64,000 nucleotides of DNA from the NCBI RefSeq assembly GCF_000331515.1, contig NZ_AMZO01000023.1:1-64000 (forward strand). Reading direction: 5' to 3'. The notes under the pieces are model-generated. The model searched no databases. It saw only the letters and a program-made list of their open reading frames with translations, and was not told where the DNA came from. Positions 1-11,228 of this stretch are shown here, one piece after another. This DNA is from Photobacterium marinum. Lineage in GTDB: Bacteria > Pseudomonadota > Gammaproteobacteria > Enterobacterales > Vibrionaceae. The translations under genes and the position numbers were made by a program. Numbering within the stretch: position 1 is the stretch's first letter; each line of letters starts with the position of its first letter.

Positions 1-34
1 AACTTATCTCAGGACGGGACATGGTAAGAAAATA

Positions 35-61
35 AAAAGCCCGCGTTTTTCGCGGGCTTTT
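35..61. terminator. Rho-independent terminator (probably bidirectional)
   Basis: An 11-bp stem (35-45 with 51-61, AAAAGCCCGCG/CGCGGGCTTTT) closes on a five-T loop and has A/T tracts on both sides. It lies directly downstream of the minus-strand universal stress gene and would end that transcript. Confidence 0.85.
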
Positions 62-82
62 CTGTTTCATGTTTCTGGTCAA

Positions 83-532
83 TTATTCGCTCAGGTGGCC
101 CTGAGGTTTGATTACAAGAACATTAATCGGCGAGTTTTCTACCACTTTGGAAGCCACTGAGCCCAGCATGGCTTTATCTAGGCGGGAGCGCTTGTGGCTT
201 GGCAAAATGATCAGGTCTGCTCCGCTTCGTGTGGCATGATCCAGGATCGTTGCCCAGGGTTTCCCTTCGGATATGTGTTGGTGGTGCACGATTTCGTCCG
301 GAATGTGCTCTGCCGCAAACGCCTTCAGTTGGTGCTGGGCCTCCTGCATCATTTTCCGGGCTGCATCCTTGGGGAAATAGCTCGATACCATGGACATGTG
401 AATGCCGGGCAAGACATACAGAAGGTGGATGGTGGCGTTGGAGTGTTTGGCGTGCCAAACGGCTTGCTCGACGGCTTTGTCTGCGAAACCCTCTTCATTC
501 AAATCAACGGGCACTAATATCTGTTTATACAT
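83..532 (-). CDS. Universal stress protein (UspA family)
   Basis: This 149-residue single-domain Usp protein starts MYKQILVPVDLNE, the usual first strand with its Asp. It ends in the family's nucleotide-loop region, SHKRSRLDKAMLGSVASKVV (residues about 109-128). The second half of the ATP-loop signature (LGS) is intact, but the first glycines of the G-2x-G part are replaced (PSHKR), as in UspF/G-like members, so ATP binding cannot be assumed. The family is cytoplasmic and supports stress survival. It lies 37 bp downstream of the TRAP permease on the same strand, an order also known next to TAXI TRAP transporters in Vibrio, and may be cotranscribed with it. Family assignment is firm; the specific role is unknown. 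Confidence 0.92.
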   Translation of the reverse strand: MYKQILVPVDLNEEGFADKAVEQAVWHAKHSNATIHLLYVLPGIHMSMVSSYFPKDAARKMMQEAQHQLKAFAAEHIPDEIVHHQHISEGKPWATILDHATRSGADLIILPSHKRSRLDKAMLGSVASKVVENSPINVLVIKPQGHLSE

Positions 533-569
533 ATTATTCTCTTAATTTTGTTAGGGAGAGAGGCTCTCC

Positions 570-3152
570 CTATAGTTTAGCCTGTGATTTTTTTTCAGCC
601 CGGCGGCGTTGGTTCCACCCTAACAGGCCGAGCAACATGAGGGTCGGGATAAAGACCCACTCTTTCATCGGCCTGACTGCTGGCAGGCTGACTTGAGTGA
701 TCTCCCAGTCAAAGTCGATACCGGCAGCTTCTGCCGGACTGCCGAATTCAACCAAATCGACTAGCATCTTGTTTTCTTCCTGACGCAGCATCAGCCCGGT
801 TGAAGCGATTCGCTCTTCCGGAGTAATGGCGTGTTCGTCAAACGGTAACAGTACATGTTTGCTGACAAGTTTGCCTTCGAGGTTCTCGCCTGTGACCTGG
901 ATTTCCAGTGGCTCGCCAACGGCCAGTTTGTCGGCGGCATCAGCAATTAGTACGCCCGGCATTTCATGTTTCGGTGGATAGACCATGTCCCACCAGAATC
1001 CAGGACGGAACAGTGAGAAAGTAATGAGTAGCAGCGCGACAACTTCCCACCATTTAGTTTTGGTGAACCACCACCCCTGAGTGGCGGCAGAGAATGTCAG
1101 CATGGCGATCACCGCAGAGGTGACTGTTAGCAGCAGGTGCCACCAGGAGTCGATATCAATCATCAACAACTGGGTATTGAAGATGAACATGAACGGCAGG
1201 ATGGCGGTTCGGATATCATAGGTAAAGCCCTGGATACCGGTCCGGATCGGATCGCTCTTGGCTATTGCGGCAGCGGCAAAAGCCGCTAAGCCGACCGGAG
1301 GAGTGTCGTCGGCCAGAATTCCGAAGTAGAACACGAACAGGTGAACGGCGATCAGCGGAATGATCAGGCCGTTTTGCGCACCAAGGGTGACAATAACCGG
1401 GGCCATCAAAGTGGAGACCACAATATAGTTAGCCGTGGTTGGTAGCCCCATCCCCAGGATCAGGCTGATCACCGCGGTAAATAGCAGCATCAGTATGATG
1501 TTACCGCCGGAGATAAACTCGACGAACTCGGTCATCACCAATCCGATACCAGTCAGGGTCACCACCCCGACCACGATACCAGCCGCAGCCGTTGCTACAC
1601 CGATCCCGATCATGTTGCGGGCACCGGAGACCAGACTTTCCAGCAGATCGACGCCACCTTCCACCATGGCTTCAGGGATGGTCTTTTCTTTATTGAACAT
1701 TGCCAACAACGGGCGCTGGGTCAGAAGAATAAAGATCATAAACACGGTCGCCCAGAAAGCGGACAACCCAGGAGAAAAGCGTTCAACTGTCAGACACCAG
1801 ACTAGAACGACAATCGGCAACAGGAAGTAGAGGCCAGATTTGATTGTCGGGCCCGGATTCGGTACTTCGGTAATATCATCCTCAGGGTTTTCCATCAGGT
1901 GATCCTGGTAGCGGGCAGATATCCGCACCAACGCCACATAGGCAATAAGGATCACGACAGCGATGAGCGGTGTGGCTGCGGCGCCGAAGATATCTTTGGT
2001 CCAGCCGATCCCGTAATAGACAACGGCACTGAGTACCACCAGGCCGAGAATAGTGCCGGTAAATGATAACAGGCTCTGTGCCAGGGTTGGTTTGTAATGG
2101 CGCTTCAGCCCGGTCATGCCAGCCTTGCAGGCTTCCAGGTGAACGATGTAGAGCAGGGCGATGTAGGAGATCAGGGCTGGCAGCAGGGCGGCTTTGATCA
2201 CTTCTACATAAGAAATCCCGACATATTCCACCATCAGGAAGGCAGCGGCCCCCATGATTGGAGGTGTCAGCTGACCATTGGTTGATGCGGCCACTTCTAC
2301 CGCCCCGGCTTTAGTGCCTGGGAAGCCGACTTTCTTCATCAGTGGAATGGTGAAAGTGCCGGTTGTGACTACGTTGGCAATGGATGAGCCTGAGACCAGG
2401 CCGGACAGGCCTGAAGCAACAACCGCTGCCTTAGCCGGGCCGCCACGCATATGGCCAAGCAGAGAAAATGCGACTTTTATGAAGTAGGCACCGGCCCCTG
2501 CGCGTTCAAGCATGGCACCGAACAGCACGAACAGAAATACAAATGATGTAGATACCCCGAGGGCAATACCAAAGACACCTTCGGTTGTCAGCCACAGGTG
2601 TGACATTGCTTTGTTAAGGCTGGCTCCTTTGTGGGCGATAACATCCGGCATGTGGGGACCGCCGAAGGTATAAAGTAAAAATACTGCAGCGACGACCATC
2701 AGTGGTGGTCCCAGCGCACGGCGGGTTGCTTCCAGTAGTAGCACCATGCCGATGACGGCAACGACAATGTCGAATTGGGTCGGCGCACCGGAGCGGCCTG
2801 CCAGCTCAGTGTAAAACAGGTAGATATACCCGGCGGCAAAGCTGCCTGCCAGTGCCATCACCCAGTCGAGAAGCGGGATCCGGTCGCGCGGGGAATGCTT
2901 CAGGGCCGGATAGGCGGTGAAAGCAAGAAAAATGGCAAATGCTAAATGGATAGAGCGGGCTTCGGTATCGTTCAGGACACCAAAATCAAAAATAAATGGC
3001 AGCGGTGAGGCGTACCAAAGTTGGAACAGAGACCAACAGAGCGGAATGAGCCACAGGAGGCGTCCAGCCATTCCTGCAGGATTCCTTGCACCAGTGTCGG
3101 CCTGAGCCACCATATCCTGCACATCTGTTGACGTATCAGTTGTCTTCGTCAT
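570..3152 (-). CDS. TRAP transporter fused permease (DctQM type, TAXI system)
   Basis: This 860-residue inner-membrane protein fuses the small 4-TM subunit (residues about 30-140) to the large 12-TM subunit (about 150-660). The motif GLPTTANYIVVSTLMAP marks the DctM family. The last about 180 residues form a C-terminal extension with two further hydrophobic segments and a soluble part (DUF3394-like), common in TAXI-type fused permeases. It would import an organic acid or related anion with a sodium gradient, using the periplasmic receptor encoded just upstream (3282-4250). Gene order is receptor, then permease, then Usp, all on the minus strand. The substrate is not readable from the sequence. 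Confidence 0.93.
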   Translation of the reverse strand: MTKTTDTSTDVQDMVAQADTGARNPAGMAGRLLWLIPLCWSLFQLWYASPLPFIFDFGVLNDTEARSIHLAFAIFLAFTAYPALKHSPRDRIPLLDWVMALAGSFAAGYIYLFYTELAGRSGAPTQFDIVVAVIGMVLLLEATRRALGPPLMVVAAVFLLYTFGGPHMPDVIAHKGASLNKAMSHLWLTTEGVFGIALGVSTSFVFLFVLFGAMLERAGAGAYFIKVAFSLLGHMRGGPAKAAVVASGLSGLVSGSSIANVVTTGTFTIPLMKKVGFPGTKAGAVEVAASTNGQLTPPIMGAAAFLMVEYVGISYVEVIKAALLPALISYIALLYIVHLEACKAGMTGLKRHYKPTLAQSLLSFTGTILGLVVLSAVVYYGIGWTKDIFGAAATPLIAVVILIAYVALVRISARYQDHLMENPEDDITEVPNPGPTIKSGLYFLLPIVVLVWCLTVERFSPGLSAFWATVFMIFILLTQRPLLAMFNKEKTIPEAMVEGGVDLLESLVSGARNMIGIGVATAAAGIVVGVVTLTGIGLVMTEFVEFISGGNIILMLLFTAVISLILGMGLPTTANYIVVSTLMAPVIVTLGAQNGLIIPLIAVHLFVFYFGILADDTPPVGLAAFAAAAIAKSDPIRTGIQGFTYDIRTAILPFMFIFNTQLLMIDIDSWWHLLLTVTSAVIAMLTFSAATQGWWFTKTKWWEVVALLLITFSLFRPGFWWDMVYPPKHEMPGVLIADAADKLAVGEPLEIQVTGENLEGKLVSKHVLLPFDEHAITPEERIASTGLMLRQEENKMLVDLVEFGSPAEAAGIDFDWEITQVSLPAVRPMKEWVFIPTLMLLGLLGWNQRRRAEKKSQAKL

Positions 3153-3281
3153 GCATAATCCTTCTTAGATGGGCTAGGTAGTAATGAGTTGTTTGTAGTT
3201 TTTTGCGGGTAAGCGAAATGCCATGCGCCGCTTATGCGGCGCATGGTTGGCAATATGTCTGTATTGCGCTGTTTCGTGCGG

Positions 3282-4250
3282 TTACTTCAGGTAACCGGCT
3301 TCCTTGTAATAACGCACCGCGCCCGGGTGGAGCGGGATCGACAAGCCGTCTTTCACCATGTCCTCTGGTTTAAGGTTAGCGAAAGCAGGGTGCAAGCGCT
3401 TGAAGGTATCGAAGTTTTCGAAAACAGATTTCACCACCGCATAAACGACGTCATCAGAAACATCTGTGGTGGAAACCAGGGTCGCAGCGACACCAAAGCT
3501 GTTTACGTTGCTGTCCGTGCCTTTGTACATACCGCCTGGTACGGTGCTTTTGGCGTAGTACGGGTTGTCGGAGACAACTTTGTCGATTGCTGGACCTGTG
3601 GCTGAAACCAGTTTAGCGGCACAGGATGTGGTGGCTTCTTTGATGGAGCCGTTCGGGTGACCGACAACATAAACGAAGGCGTCGATTTTGTTATCGCACA
3701 ATGCCTGGGATCGCTCAGAGCCCTTCAACTCAGAAGCGAGTTTGAAGTCTTTCATGGTCCAGCCCATGGCATCCATTACCACGCCCATGGTGGCGCGGTC
3801 ACCGGAACCTGGGTTACCGATATTGACGCGTTTGCCTTTTAGGTCGGCAACGTCGTTAATGCCGGAATCGGCACGGGCAATAATGTTGAACGGTTCGGTG
3901 TGAAGCGAGAATACAGCACGCAGTTTTTTATATGGGCCTTGCTCTTTAAATTTGCTGGTGCCGTTGTAACCGTGGTACTGCCAGTCGGACTGGACGATCC
4001 CAAAGTCCAGCTCACCGGCGCGCATGGTGTTAACGTTGTAGATTGAGCCGCCTGTCGATTCAACAGAGCAACGGATGTTGTGTTGTTTGCGATCCTTATT
4101 AACCAGCTTACAGATCGCACCGCCTGTCGGATAGTAAACCCCAGTGACCGAACCGGTACCAATTGTGATGAAATCTTGGGCATTGGCCATACCGCTGGTC
4201 ATTACTGCAGCGGCAAGTGCACTGATTTTTACAAGTTGTTTAAATGCCAT
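3282..4250 (-). CDS. TAXI family TRAP transporter solute-binding protein
   Basis: This 322-residue periplasmic receptor has a typical signal peptide ([20 protein letters not shown], cleavage after MANA). The TAXI signature follows: the [18 protein letters not shown] segment, then STGGSIYN and FGIVQSD. It delivers solute to the fused permease encoded 129 bp downstream. Glutamate or 2-oxoglutarate-like acids are known ligands in the family, but the ligand here is not predictable. The start is supported by the signal peptide and an upstream purine-rich AGGAAGGG. Confidence 0.93.
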   Translation of the reverse strand: MAFKQLVKISALAAAVMTSGMANAQDFITIGTGSVTGVYYPTGGAICKLVNKDRKQHNIRCSVESTGGSIYNVNTMRAGELDFGIVQSDWQYHGYNGTSKFKEQGPYKKLRAVFSLHTEPFNIIARADSGINDVADLKGKRVNIGNPGSGDRATMGVVMDAMGWTMKDFKLASELKGSERSQALCDNKIDAFVYVVGHPNGSIKEATTSCAAKLVSATGPAIDKVVSDNPYYAKSTVPGGMYKGTDSNVNSFGVAATLVSTTDVSDDVVYAVVKSVFENFDTFKRLHPAFANLKPEDMVKDGLSIPLHPGAVRYYKEAGYLK

Positions 4251-4543
4251 GTTTGTCCCTTCCTAATTGTTGTTATCTCCAGTTATGGAAACATTTTCCA
4301 TCGGTGGAAAAGGCATATTTGACTAAGCAAATCAAAACGATGATAGCAAAAGAAAACATAAAAATTAAAATTATGTTAAAGGTTGATTGCAAGAAAATGC
4401 AGAGAAAAATGCAAGAGGTTGGCGGGAAGGGAGAATAATTATTTTGAACAATCAAACACTTGTAATTTTTTTGTGATGATCGTAAAAGTTTGTTTTATTG
4501 TGAGCTCTCTCTCATTTAAGAGAGAGAGTATCAGGGATTTAGC
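4251..4543. other. Intergenic region between argR and the TAXI TRAP receptor
   Basis: This AT-rich stretch should hold the promoter of the minus-strand TRAP operon. At the argR-proximal end (4505-4528) is a 9-bp perfect hairpin (CTCTCTCTC/GAGAGAGAG, 6-nt loop), the likely transcript end of argR, although a clear T-tract is missing. I see no credible gene here. Confidence 0.5.
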
Positions 4544-5014
4544 TTAGTTGCTGTAGTCAAACAGCTCACAAACAGAGTCGAATAGCTCTTCTGTTGAGAT
4601 GGAATTGGTCGGGGTAATAAAGATGGTGTCGTCGCCTGCGACTACGCCCAGAATACCCTCTGCTTTGCCCAGGGAATCTAACAGGCGAGCGATAACCTGT
4701 GCTGCGCCTGGGCCGGTGTGAATAACAACCAGTGCACTGTTGAAATCAATTTCCATTACCAGTTCTTTAAGCGGGCTGCTGGTAGTAGGTACACCAAGCT
4801 CAACAGGCAGGCAGTAAACCATCTCCATCTTCGCATTGCGGGTGCGAACAGCACCGAATTTAGTCAGCATGCGAGAGACTTTTGACTGGTTGATGTTATC
4901 GAACCCCTGAGCTTTCAAGGCATCAACAATCTCACCTTGGGAGCTGAACTTTTCTTCTTTAAGAATGGCTTTGAATGCTTTGATTAAGCGTTCTTGTTTA
5001 TCTGAATTACGCAT
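4544..5014 (-). CDS. argR: Arginine repressor
   Basis: This is a 156-residue ArgR. The N-terminal winged helix (residues 1-75) includes [20 protein letters not shown] and [17 protein letters not shown]. The C-terminal hexamerisation and arginine-binding domain contains [16 protein letters not shown] and [13 protein letters not shown]. It represses arginine biosynthesis genes in response to L-arginine and is an accessory factor for Xer recombination in E. coli. Length and both domains are complete. It is divergent from mdh, the same arrangement as in E. coli and Vibrio. Confidence 0.97.
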   Translation of the reverse strand: MRNSDKQERLIKAFKAILKEEKFSSQGEIVDALKAQGFDNINQSKVSRMLTKFGAVRTRNAKMEMVYCLPVELGVPTTSSPLKELVMEIDFNSALVVIHTGPGAAQVIARLLDSLGKAEGILGVVAGDDTIFITPTNSISTEELFDSVCELFDYSN

Positions 5015-5294
5015 AAGTAAATTTCATGTACAGGGACGAGGTGCTGTATTCTGGCACAACTTTTTGGCTCGTAGCAAACAGTGTGCATCTAAACTGGCGA
5101 GCGCATCACTTTAATTGTGGTTTGCTTTGAATAGTTATAACAGGAAAGGCTTGTTTATTTTCATGGCGGCTGAGGCAACAAAAAATAAAATGTTATATAG
5201 ATGTAGCATTTTTTGTTGTTGTGCCATGCTTAACTTCTCAAAGCTGGCTGGGATTCATTGTATTTAACCGGTGCTTGCTATAACGTCATCCCTA

Positions 5295-5345
5295 CCATTC
5301 ACATAAAATCATAGTCTTAGCTTTACTTTGATTTCATGTGAATTG
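5295..5345. repeat. Long inverted repeat upstream of mdh
   Basis: The perfect cores ATTCACAT (5297-5304) and ATGTGAAT (5336-5343) extend with one mismatch and one indel to arms of about 17 bp around an 18-nt centre. It ends 47 nt before the mdh start, so it could be a 5' UTR hairpin or a dimeric regulator site (for example a CRP-like or redox regulator). Function is unassigned. Confidence 0.55.
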
Positions 5346-5392
5346 GTATTAGGTCTGAAAAATTATAACTTCTATCGTAAAGGAGAACGAAC

Positions 5393-6331
5393 ATGAAAGT
5401 TGCTGTAATTGGCGCTGCTGGTGGTATCGGCCAGGCTCTTGCCCTGCTATTGAAAAACCGTCTGCCAGCAGGTTCTGATCTCGCATTGTATGATATTGCT
5501 CCGGTAACTCCTGGGGTTGCTGTTGATCTTAGCCATATTCCAACACCTGTTTCGATTAAGGGTTATGCCGGGGAAGATCCAACCCTAGCTCTGGAAGGCG
5601 CTGATGTTGTTCTGATTTCTGCCGGTGTTGCACGTAAGCCTGGTATGGATCGTGCGGATCTGTTTAATGTAAATGCAGGTATTATTAAATCCCTGGCAGA
5701 AAGAATTGCTGTGGTTTGTCCGAAAGCATGCGTCGGTATTATTACCAACCCGGTAAATACCACTGTGGCGATTGCGGCGGATGTGCTTAAAAAAGCCGGT
5801 GTGTATGACAAGCGTAAACTGTTTGGTGTAACCACACTGGATGTTATCCGTTCAGAAACGTTTGTTGCTGAGCTTAAGGGTATCGATCCGGGTCAAGTGC
5901 GTGTACCTGTGATTGGCGGTCACTCCGGTGTGACAATTCTTCCTCTGCTTTCTCAGGTAGAAGGTGTTGAGTTCACTGAAGAAGAAATTAAAGCACTGAC
6001 TCCTCGCATTCAAAATGCAGGTACGGAAGTGGTTGAAGCCAAAGCGGGTGGCGGTTCAGCAACACTTTCTATGGGCCAAGCTGCATGTCGTTTCGGCCTT
6101 GCGCTGGTTCGAGCTCTTCAGGGTGAAGAAGGTGTGGTTGAGTGTGCGTATGTTGAAGGCGATGGCAAACATACCCGATTCTTTGCTCAGCCAATCAAGC
6201 TTGGTAAAGAAGGTGTTGAAGAAGTTATGGATTACGGCAAGCTGAGCGATTTCGAACAGGAATCGCTGGAAGGCATGCTGGATACTCTGAAAGGGGATAT
6301 TGCCAAGGGCGAAGAATTCGCTGCGAAGTAA
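5393..6331 (+). CDS. mdh: Malate dehydrogenase
   Basis: This 312-residue NAD-dependent malate dehydrogenase interconverts malate and oxaloacetate in the TCA cycle. It has the Rossmann motif [15 protein letters not shown], the substrate-loop arginines in [23 protein letters not shown], and the catalytic His in [14 protein letters not shown]. The length matches the E. coli enzyme (312). A strong AAGGAG lies before the ATG. It is divergently transcribed from argR with a 378-bp intergenic region. Confidence 0.98.
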   Translation: MKVAVIGAAGGIGQALALLLKNRLPAGSDLALYDIAPVTPGVAVDLSHIPTPVSIKGYAGEDPTLALEGADVVLISAGVARKPGMDRADLFNVNAGIIKSLAERIAVVCPKACVGIITNPVNTTVAIAADVLKKAGVYDKRKLFGVTTLDVIRSETFVAELKGIDPGQVRVPVIGGHSGVTILPLLSQVEGVEFTEEEIKALTPRIQNAGTEVVEAKAGGGSATLSMGQAACRFGLALVRALQGEEGVVECAYVEGDGKHTRFFAQPIKLGKEGVEEVMDYGKLSDFEQESLEGMLDTLKGDIAKGEEFAAK

Positions 6332-6356
6332 TCCCTTGATAGATAAGCTCTAACTT

Positions 6357-6383
6357 AAAAGCGGCCAATATGGCCGCTTTTTT
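6357..6383 (+). terminator. mdh terminator
   Basis: A GCGGCCA/TGGCCGC stem (6361-6367 with 6371-6377), flanked by AAAA and TTTTTT, lies just after the mdh stop. Confidence 0.85.
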
Positions 6384-6451
6384 GTCTTCGCTATAGTTTG
6401 TTAAGCGGAAGTTCCTGCCTATTTATATAGAAGAAGTTATGTAGGAAGAAG

Positions 6452-6643
6452 CTAATAATAGAGGTCACAGCCGGTATGAAGCTGTGGTTGATCTTCTAAA
6501 TCGTTGCAATTGATATTGATCCGTTTGTGATCACTCATGTTTTCGATAATAGCTGTATTGTGTGCTTTATCTACCTCAATGACTTCTGCAACTCCCTGTT
6601 GGCATTCGACTCTCATGCCCGGTTTCAGATCTTTCGCTTGCAT
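6452..6643 (-). CDS. Small conserved-looking hypothetical protein
   Basis: This 63-residue acidic protein starts MQAKDLKPGMRVECQQGVAE and continues with alternating beta-like stretches. That resembles a compact SH3/KOW-like barrel (compare the opening of EF-P-type domains), but this is an inference from pattern only. Two cysteines (NINCND, TGCDLYY) sit near the C-terminus. An upstream GGGAGGTCAG gives a good ribosome-binding site. It lies alone between mdh and ispB. I do not recognise a named family. Confidence 0.6.
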   Translation of the reverse strand: MQAKDLKPGMRVECQQGVAEVIEVDKAHNTAIIENMSDHKRININCNDLEDQPQLHTGCDLYY

Positions 6644-6771
6644 AACTGACCTCCCATAAGGATCACTAAGATCATTGTTAAACTATAGAACATCGGTTTG
6701 ATCTTATGGGGGCTTCTTAGATCTGAAGTGGATACGCAGGGTAATCAGGAGCGGAAATGAACCGGATCAAA

Positions 6772-6795
6772 AAAGCCTGCGCGATGGCAGGCTTT
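6772..6795 (-). terminator. ispB terminator
   Basis: A 9-bp stem, AAAGCCTGC/GCAGGCTTT (6772-6780 with 6787-6795), is followed on the minus strand by a run of T. It is 21 nt past the ispB stop. Confidence 0.8.
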
Positions 6796-6816
6796 GAAAT
6801 GAGCAATTTTTCTTGA

Positions 6817-7788
6817 TTACTTGTTGCGTTTAACGGCTAGGTGAGCCAGTGCAATCAGTGCTTCTTTGTGCTCAGAATCCGGAATAACAGACAGGCTGGC
6901 GATTGCTTTATCTGCTTCTTCTTCGGCACGTAACTGGGTGTATTCCAGTGAGCCGACTTCACGCATGCAAGCAAGGATTGGTTCCAGTTTGTCGAGACCG
7001 TTACCTTTCTCGATAGCTTCACGGATCATTGCCGATTGCTCTTCGTTACCGTGATGCATGGCATGCAGCAGTGGTAGGGTAGGTTTACCTTCAGCCAGGT
7101 CATCACCTACATTCTTGCCCATTTCTTTGCCGTCAGCAGTGTAATCAAGAATGTCGTCAACCAGCTGAAAAGCAGTACCAAGATAGCGACCGTAATCCTG
7201 CATTGCAGCTTCGATTTCTGTTGGCGTTTCAGCAAGAATGGCAGCAACTTGGGTTGCGGCTTCAAACAGGCGGGCAGTCTTGGAGTATATAACCTGCATG
7301 TAGCTTTCTTCTGTGGTATCCGGATCGTTGCAGTTCATCAACTGCTGAACCTCACCTTCTGCGATCACGTTAACCGCTTCACTCATAATGTCGAGGATCT
7401 TCAGGGATCGAAGGCTGGTCATCATCTGGAAAGAGCGGGTGTAGATGTAGTCACCGACAAGGACACTGGCAGCATTGCCGAACATGGCATTGGCGGTCGC
7501 TTTGCCACGACGCATATCAGACTCGTCGACAACGTCATCGTGAAGCAGGGTAGCGGTGTGGGTAAATTCGATAAAGGCTGCGGCGGTGGTGTGTTTGTCA
7601 CCCTCATAGCCAAGAGCACGGGCAGCCAAAACCGCCAGCATAGGACGCAGGCGTTTTCCGCCGCCACTGACAATGTAGAAACCAAGTTGATTGATCAGGG
7701 CCACATCTGAATTCAGTTGTGCCAGTATCTTCGCGTCAACTGCTGCCATGTCGTCAGCAGTGAGTGCTTGGATAGCTTTAAAATCCAT
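6817..7788 (-). CDS. ispB: Octaprenyl diphosphate synthase
   Basis: This 323-residue trans-polyprenyl diphosphate synthase makes the side chain of ubiquinone and menaquinone from FPP and IPP. Both aspartate-rich motifs are present: DDVVDESDMRRG and VDDILDYTAD. The start at 7788 (MDFKAIQAL) is chosen because it has a GGATG Shine-Dalgarno sequence and matches the family's length. An upstream in-frame extension of 27 residues to 7869 is not needed. It is divergent from rplU-rpmA, as in E. coli and Vibrio. Confidence 0.96.
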   Translation of the reverse strand: MDFKAIQALTADDMAAVDAKILAQLNSDVALINQLGFYIVSGGGKRLRPMLAVLAARALGYEGDKHTTAAAFIEFTHTATLLHDDVVDESDMRRGKATANAMFGNAASVLVGDYIYTRSFQMMTSLRSLKILDIMSEAVNVIAEGEVQQLMNCNDPDTTEESYMQVIYSKTARLFEAATQVAAILAETPTEIEAAMQDYGRYLGTAFQLVDDILDYTADGKEMGKNVGDDLAEGKPTLPLLHAMHHGNEEQSAMIREAIEKGNGLDKLEPILACMREVGSLEYTQLRAEEEADKAIASLSVIPDSEHKEALIALAHLAVKRNK

Positions 7789-8119
7789 TGTACATCCAGC
7801 AAAATTGTTTGCCGCACCAGGCGGAAATGTTAAACGAACCCATTCGCAGAAATTACGGACAATCGGCACTGGCTGCAGGGCACAGGCAAGATGTCACTGC
7901 CATATTGTACGGGATGCTTATAGAATAACTGCTACGATGAGTTGGTCCCGTCATCCTATCCCGTCAGGCATTGAATTTTTGGGTTGCAATTGCGAATAGG
8001 TATCAAAATATTCATCGAATCTTACACTAAAACTTCGCTATCTTCATAACCTCGTTTACGTTTAAATCAGGGAGTTTCATTACTGGCCAGCTTTTCACCA
8101 ATTTTCTTTTCTTAATGGG

Positions 8120-8148
8120 TTGCCAGAAGCCCTATTTTCGCGTAACAT
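8120..8148 (+). promoter_or_regulatory. Candidate sigma-70 promoter for rplU-rpmA
   Basis: TTGCCA (8120-8125), a 17-nt spacer and TAACAT (8143-8148) predict a transcript start near 8155 and an 84-nt leader before rplU. The rest of the 450-bp ispB/rplU gap shows no gene. Confidence 0.5.
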
Positions 8149-8238
8149 TCGCGCCCTATTGATGACAAGATTAAGCGCATACCCATAGCCCAAAATTTAT
8201 ACGTGGCATATGGCCTATGCGGACAAGCGGAGTAAGAC

Positions 8239-8550
8239 ATGTACGCTGTTTTCCAAAGTGGTGGTAAACAACACCGTGTAAGCGAAGGCCAGACCATTCG
8301 CTTAGAAAAACTAGACGCTGAAACTGGCGCTAGCGTTGAATTTGACTCAGTACTTCTAGTAGCTAACGGCGAAGAAGTAACTGTAGGCGCACCTTTCGTA
8401 TCTGGCGGTAAAGTAACTGCAGAAGTAGTTGCTCACGGTCGTGGCGATAAAGTAAAAATCGTTAAGTTCCGTCGTCGTAAGCACTCTCGTAAGCAACAGG
8501 GCCACCGTCAGTGGTTCACTGAAGTCAAGATTACTGGCATCAGCGCTTAA
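8239..8550 (+). CDS. rplU: 50S ribosomal protein L21
   Basis: The 103-residue L21 starts [20 protein letters not shown] and has the basic C-terminal [20 protein letters not shown] segment that contacts 23S rRNA. The length is standard. Codon use is strongly biased (CGT, GGT, GCT, GAA), as expected of a highly expressed gene. It is followed by rpmA after 18 bp, the universal rplU-rpmA pair. Confidence 0.98.
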   Translation: MYAVFQSGGKQHRVSEGQTIRLEKLDAETGASVEFDSVLLVANGEEVTVGAPFVSGGKVTAEVVAHGRGDKVKIVKFRRRKHSRKQQGHRQWFTEVKITGISA

Positions 8551-8553
8551 TAA

Positions 8554-8826
<273 letters not shown>

Positions 8827-8847
8827 TTCAGTCTCGTAACGAATTCC

Positions 8848-8875
8848 AAAGCCCTGCCTACTGGCGGGGCTTTTT
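8848..8875 (+). terminator. rplU-rpmA terminator
   Basis: The stem AAAGCCCTGCC/GGCGGGGCTTT, with one G-T pair and a T-tract, lies 22 nt after rpmA. The stem's T-tract abuts the ribosome-binding site of the next gene. Confidence 0.8.
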
Positions 8876-8891
8876 GTTATGGGGAAAGGTT

Positions 8892-9818
8892 ATGCCGAAT
8901 CAGAACCCGACAACGGGTATGCTGCTGGCATTGGTTACGGCATTGTTCTGGGGCGCACTACCAATCGCGATGAAACAAGCGGTTGAAGTAATGGCACCGT
9001 TTACGATTGTCTGGTATCGCTTTGTCACAGCCTCTCTGGGGCTTGGACTATGGCTGTACTGGCGCAAGCAGCTACCAGTACCTAAAGCCCTTGGTGTCGC
9101 AGGAGGCATCAGCCTGATACTGGCAAGTATCGGTCTGGCGGGTAACTTTGTACTGTTCAACAGTGCGCTTGAATACCTGAATCCGCCAGTGGTCCAGGTG
9201 ATTATCCAACTGGCTCCGGTTATTTTGCTGTTGTCCAGTGTCTGGGTATTCAAAGAGAAACTGGGGCGACATCAGATCATAGGTGTAACCTGTCTGTTGC
9301 TTGGCTTGTTGCTGTTTTTCAATGAGCGGCTGGTTGAGTTGTTTACCAGTTTTACCGGGTATACCCGTGGCGTAATGCTGGCGGTGCTGGCAGCGCTTGT
9401 ATGGGTAATCTATGGTCTGGCACAAAAGCTGATGCTGAAGTATTTCAGCTCGCCCCAGATCCTGCTGATGATCTATGTGATCTGTGCGCTGATGTTGACG
9501 CCAGTAGCATCACCTGAACAGATCCTGCTGATGGATCAGAGACAATTGGGTATGCTGGCATTTTGCTGTATTAATACCCTGGTCGGCTACGGCGCTTTTG
9601 CAGAAGCGATGGCACGTTGGCAGGCCTCACAAGTGAGTGCAGTGATTACCCTGGCTCCCTTGTTCACTATTTTATTTGTCGACCTTGCCAGTCTGATCTG
9701 GCCTGAGTTTTTTGCTGCCGCCGCCCTGAATGTTCTGGGCTATGTCGGCGCTGTTGTTGTGGTGAGTGGTGCCATGTTCTGCGCTATTGGCCATAAGCTT
9801 ATAGGGCAGCATAAATAG
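8892..9818 (+). CDS. DMT superfamily transporter (EamA family)
   Basis: This 308-residue inner-membrane protein has ten predicted hydrophobic segments forming two EamA repeats (residues about 8-138 and 155-290). The first repeat opens with TALFWGALPIAMKQAVE. Family members export metabolites such as amino acids or purines; no substrate can be assigned. The ATG at 8892 is preferred because GGGGAAAGG precedes it; an in-frame TTG 18 nt upstream lies in the rpmA terminator. A transporter of this family between rpmA and obgE is typical of gamma-proteobacteria. Confidence 0.9.
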   Translation: MPNQNPTTGMLLALVTALFWGALPIAMKQAVEVMAPFTIVWYRFVTASLGLGLWLYWRKQLPVPKALGVAGGISLILASIGLAGNFVLFNSALEYLNPPVVQVIIQLAPVILLLSSVWVFKEKLGRHQIIGVTCLLLGLLLFFNERLVELFTSFTGYTRGVMLAVLAALVWVIYGLAQKLMLKYFSSPQILLMIYVICALMLTPVASPEQILLMDQRQLGMLAFCCINTLVGYGAFAEAMARWQASQVSAVITLAPLFTILFVDLASLIWPEFFAAAALNVLGYVGAVVVVSGAMFCAIGHKLIGQHK

Positions 9819-9886
9819 TCAAGGTCCATTACAATAGGTTAATAACTTCCGGGAGTTGGTTATAGCCCCCGGTTGAGAGATTTTAA

Positions 9887-11101
<1,215 letters not shown>

Positions 11102-11124
11102 CAAAAGGTGTGAGAGATTTGAGA

Positions 11125-11157
11125 GAGCCTGTACTGAATAGTGCAGGCTCTTTTTTT
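11125..11157 (+). terminator. obgE terminator
   Basis: The stem GAGCCTG...CAGGCTC (11125-11150) is followed by seven T. It seems to be the last backbone feature before the element. Alternatively the element could begin between the obgE stop and this hairpin. Confidence 0.75.
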
Positions 11158-11228
11158 ATATAAAACAAAAAAAATCTTATTGATCGCGGAGCGAAAACTA
11201 GAAGCAAGCTCGGTGGTTGAAGGGCGAT

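Noticed and set aside
8112..8297. 61-residue minus-strand open frame over the rplU start
   Set aside because: It overlaps the rplU promoter and coding start on the opposite strand and has no protein-family character.
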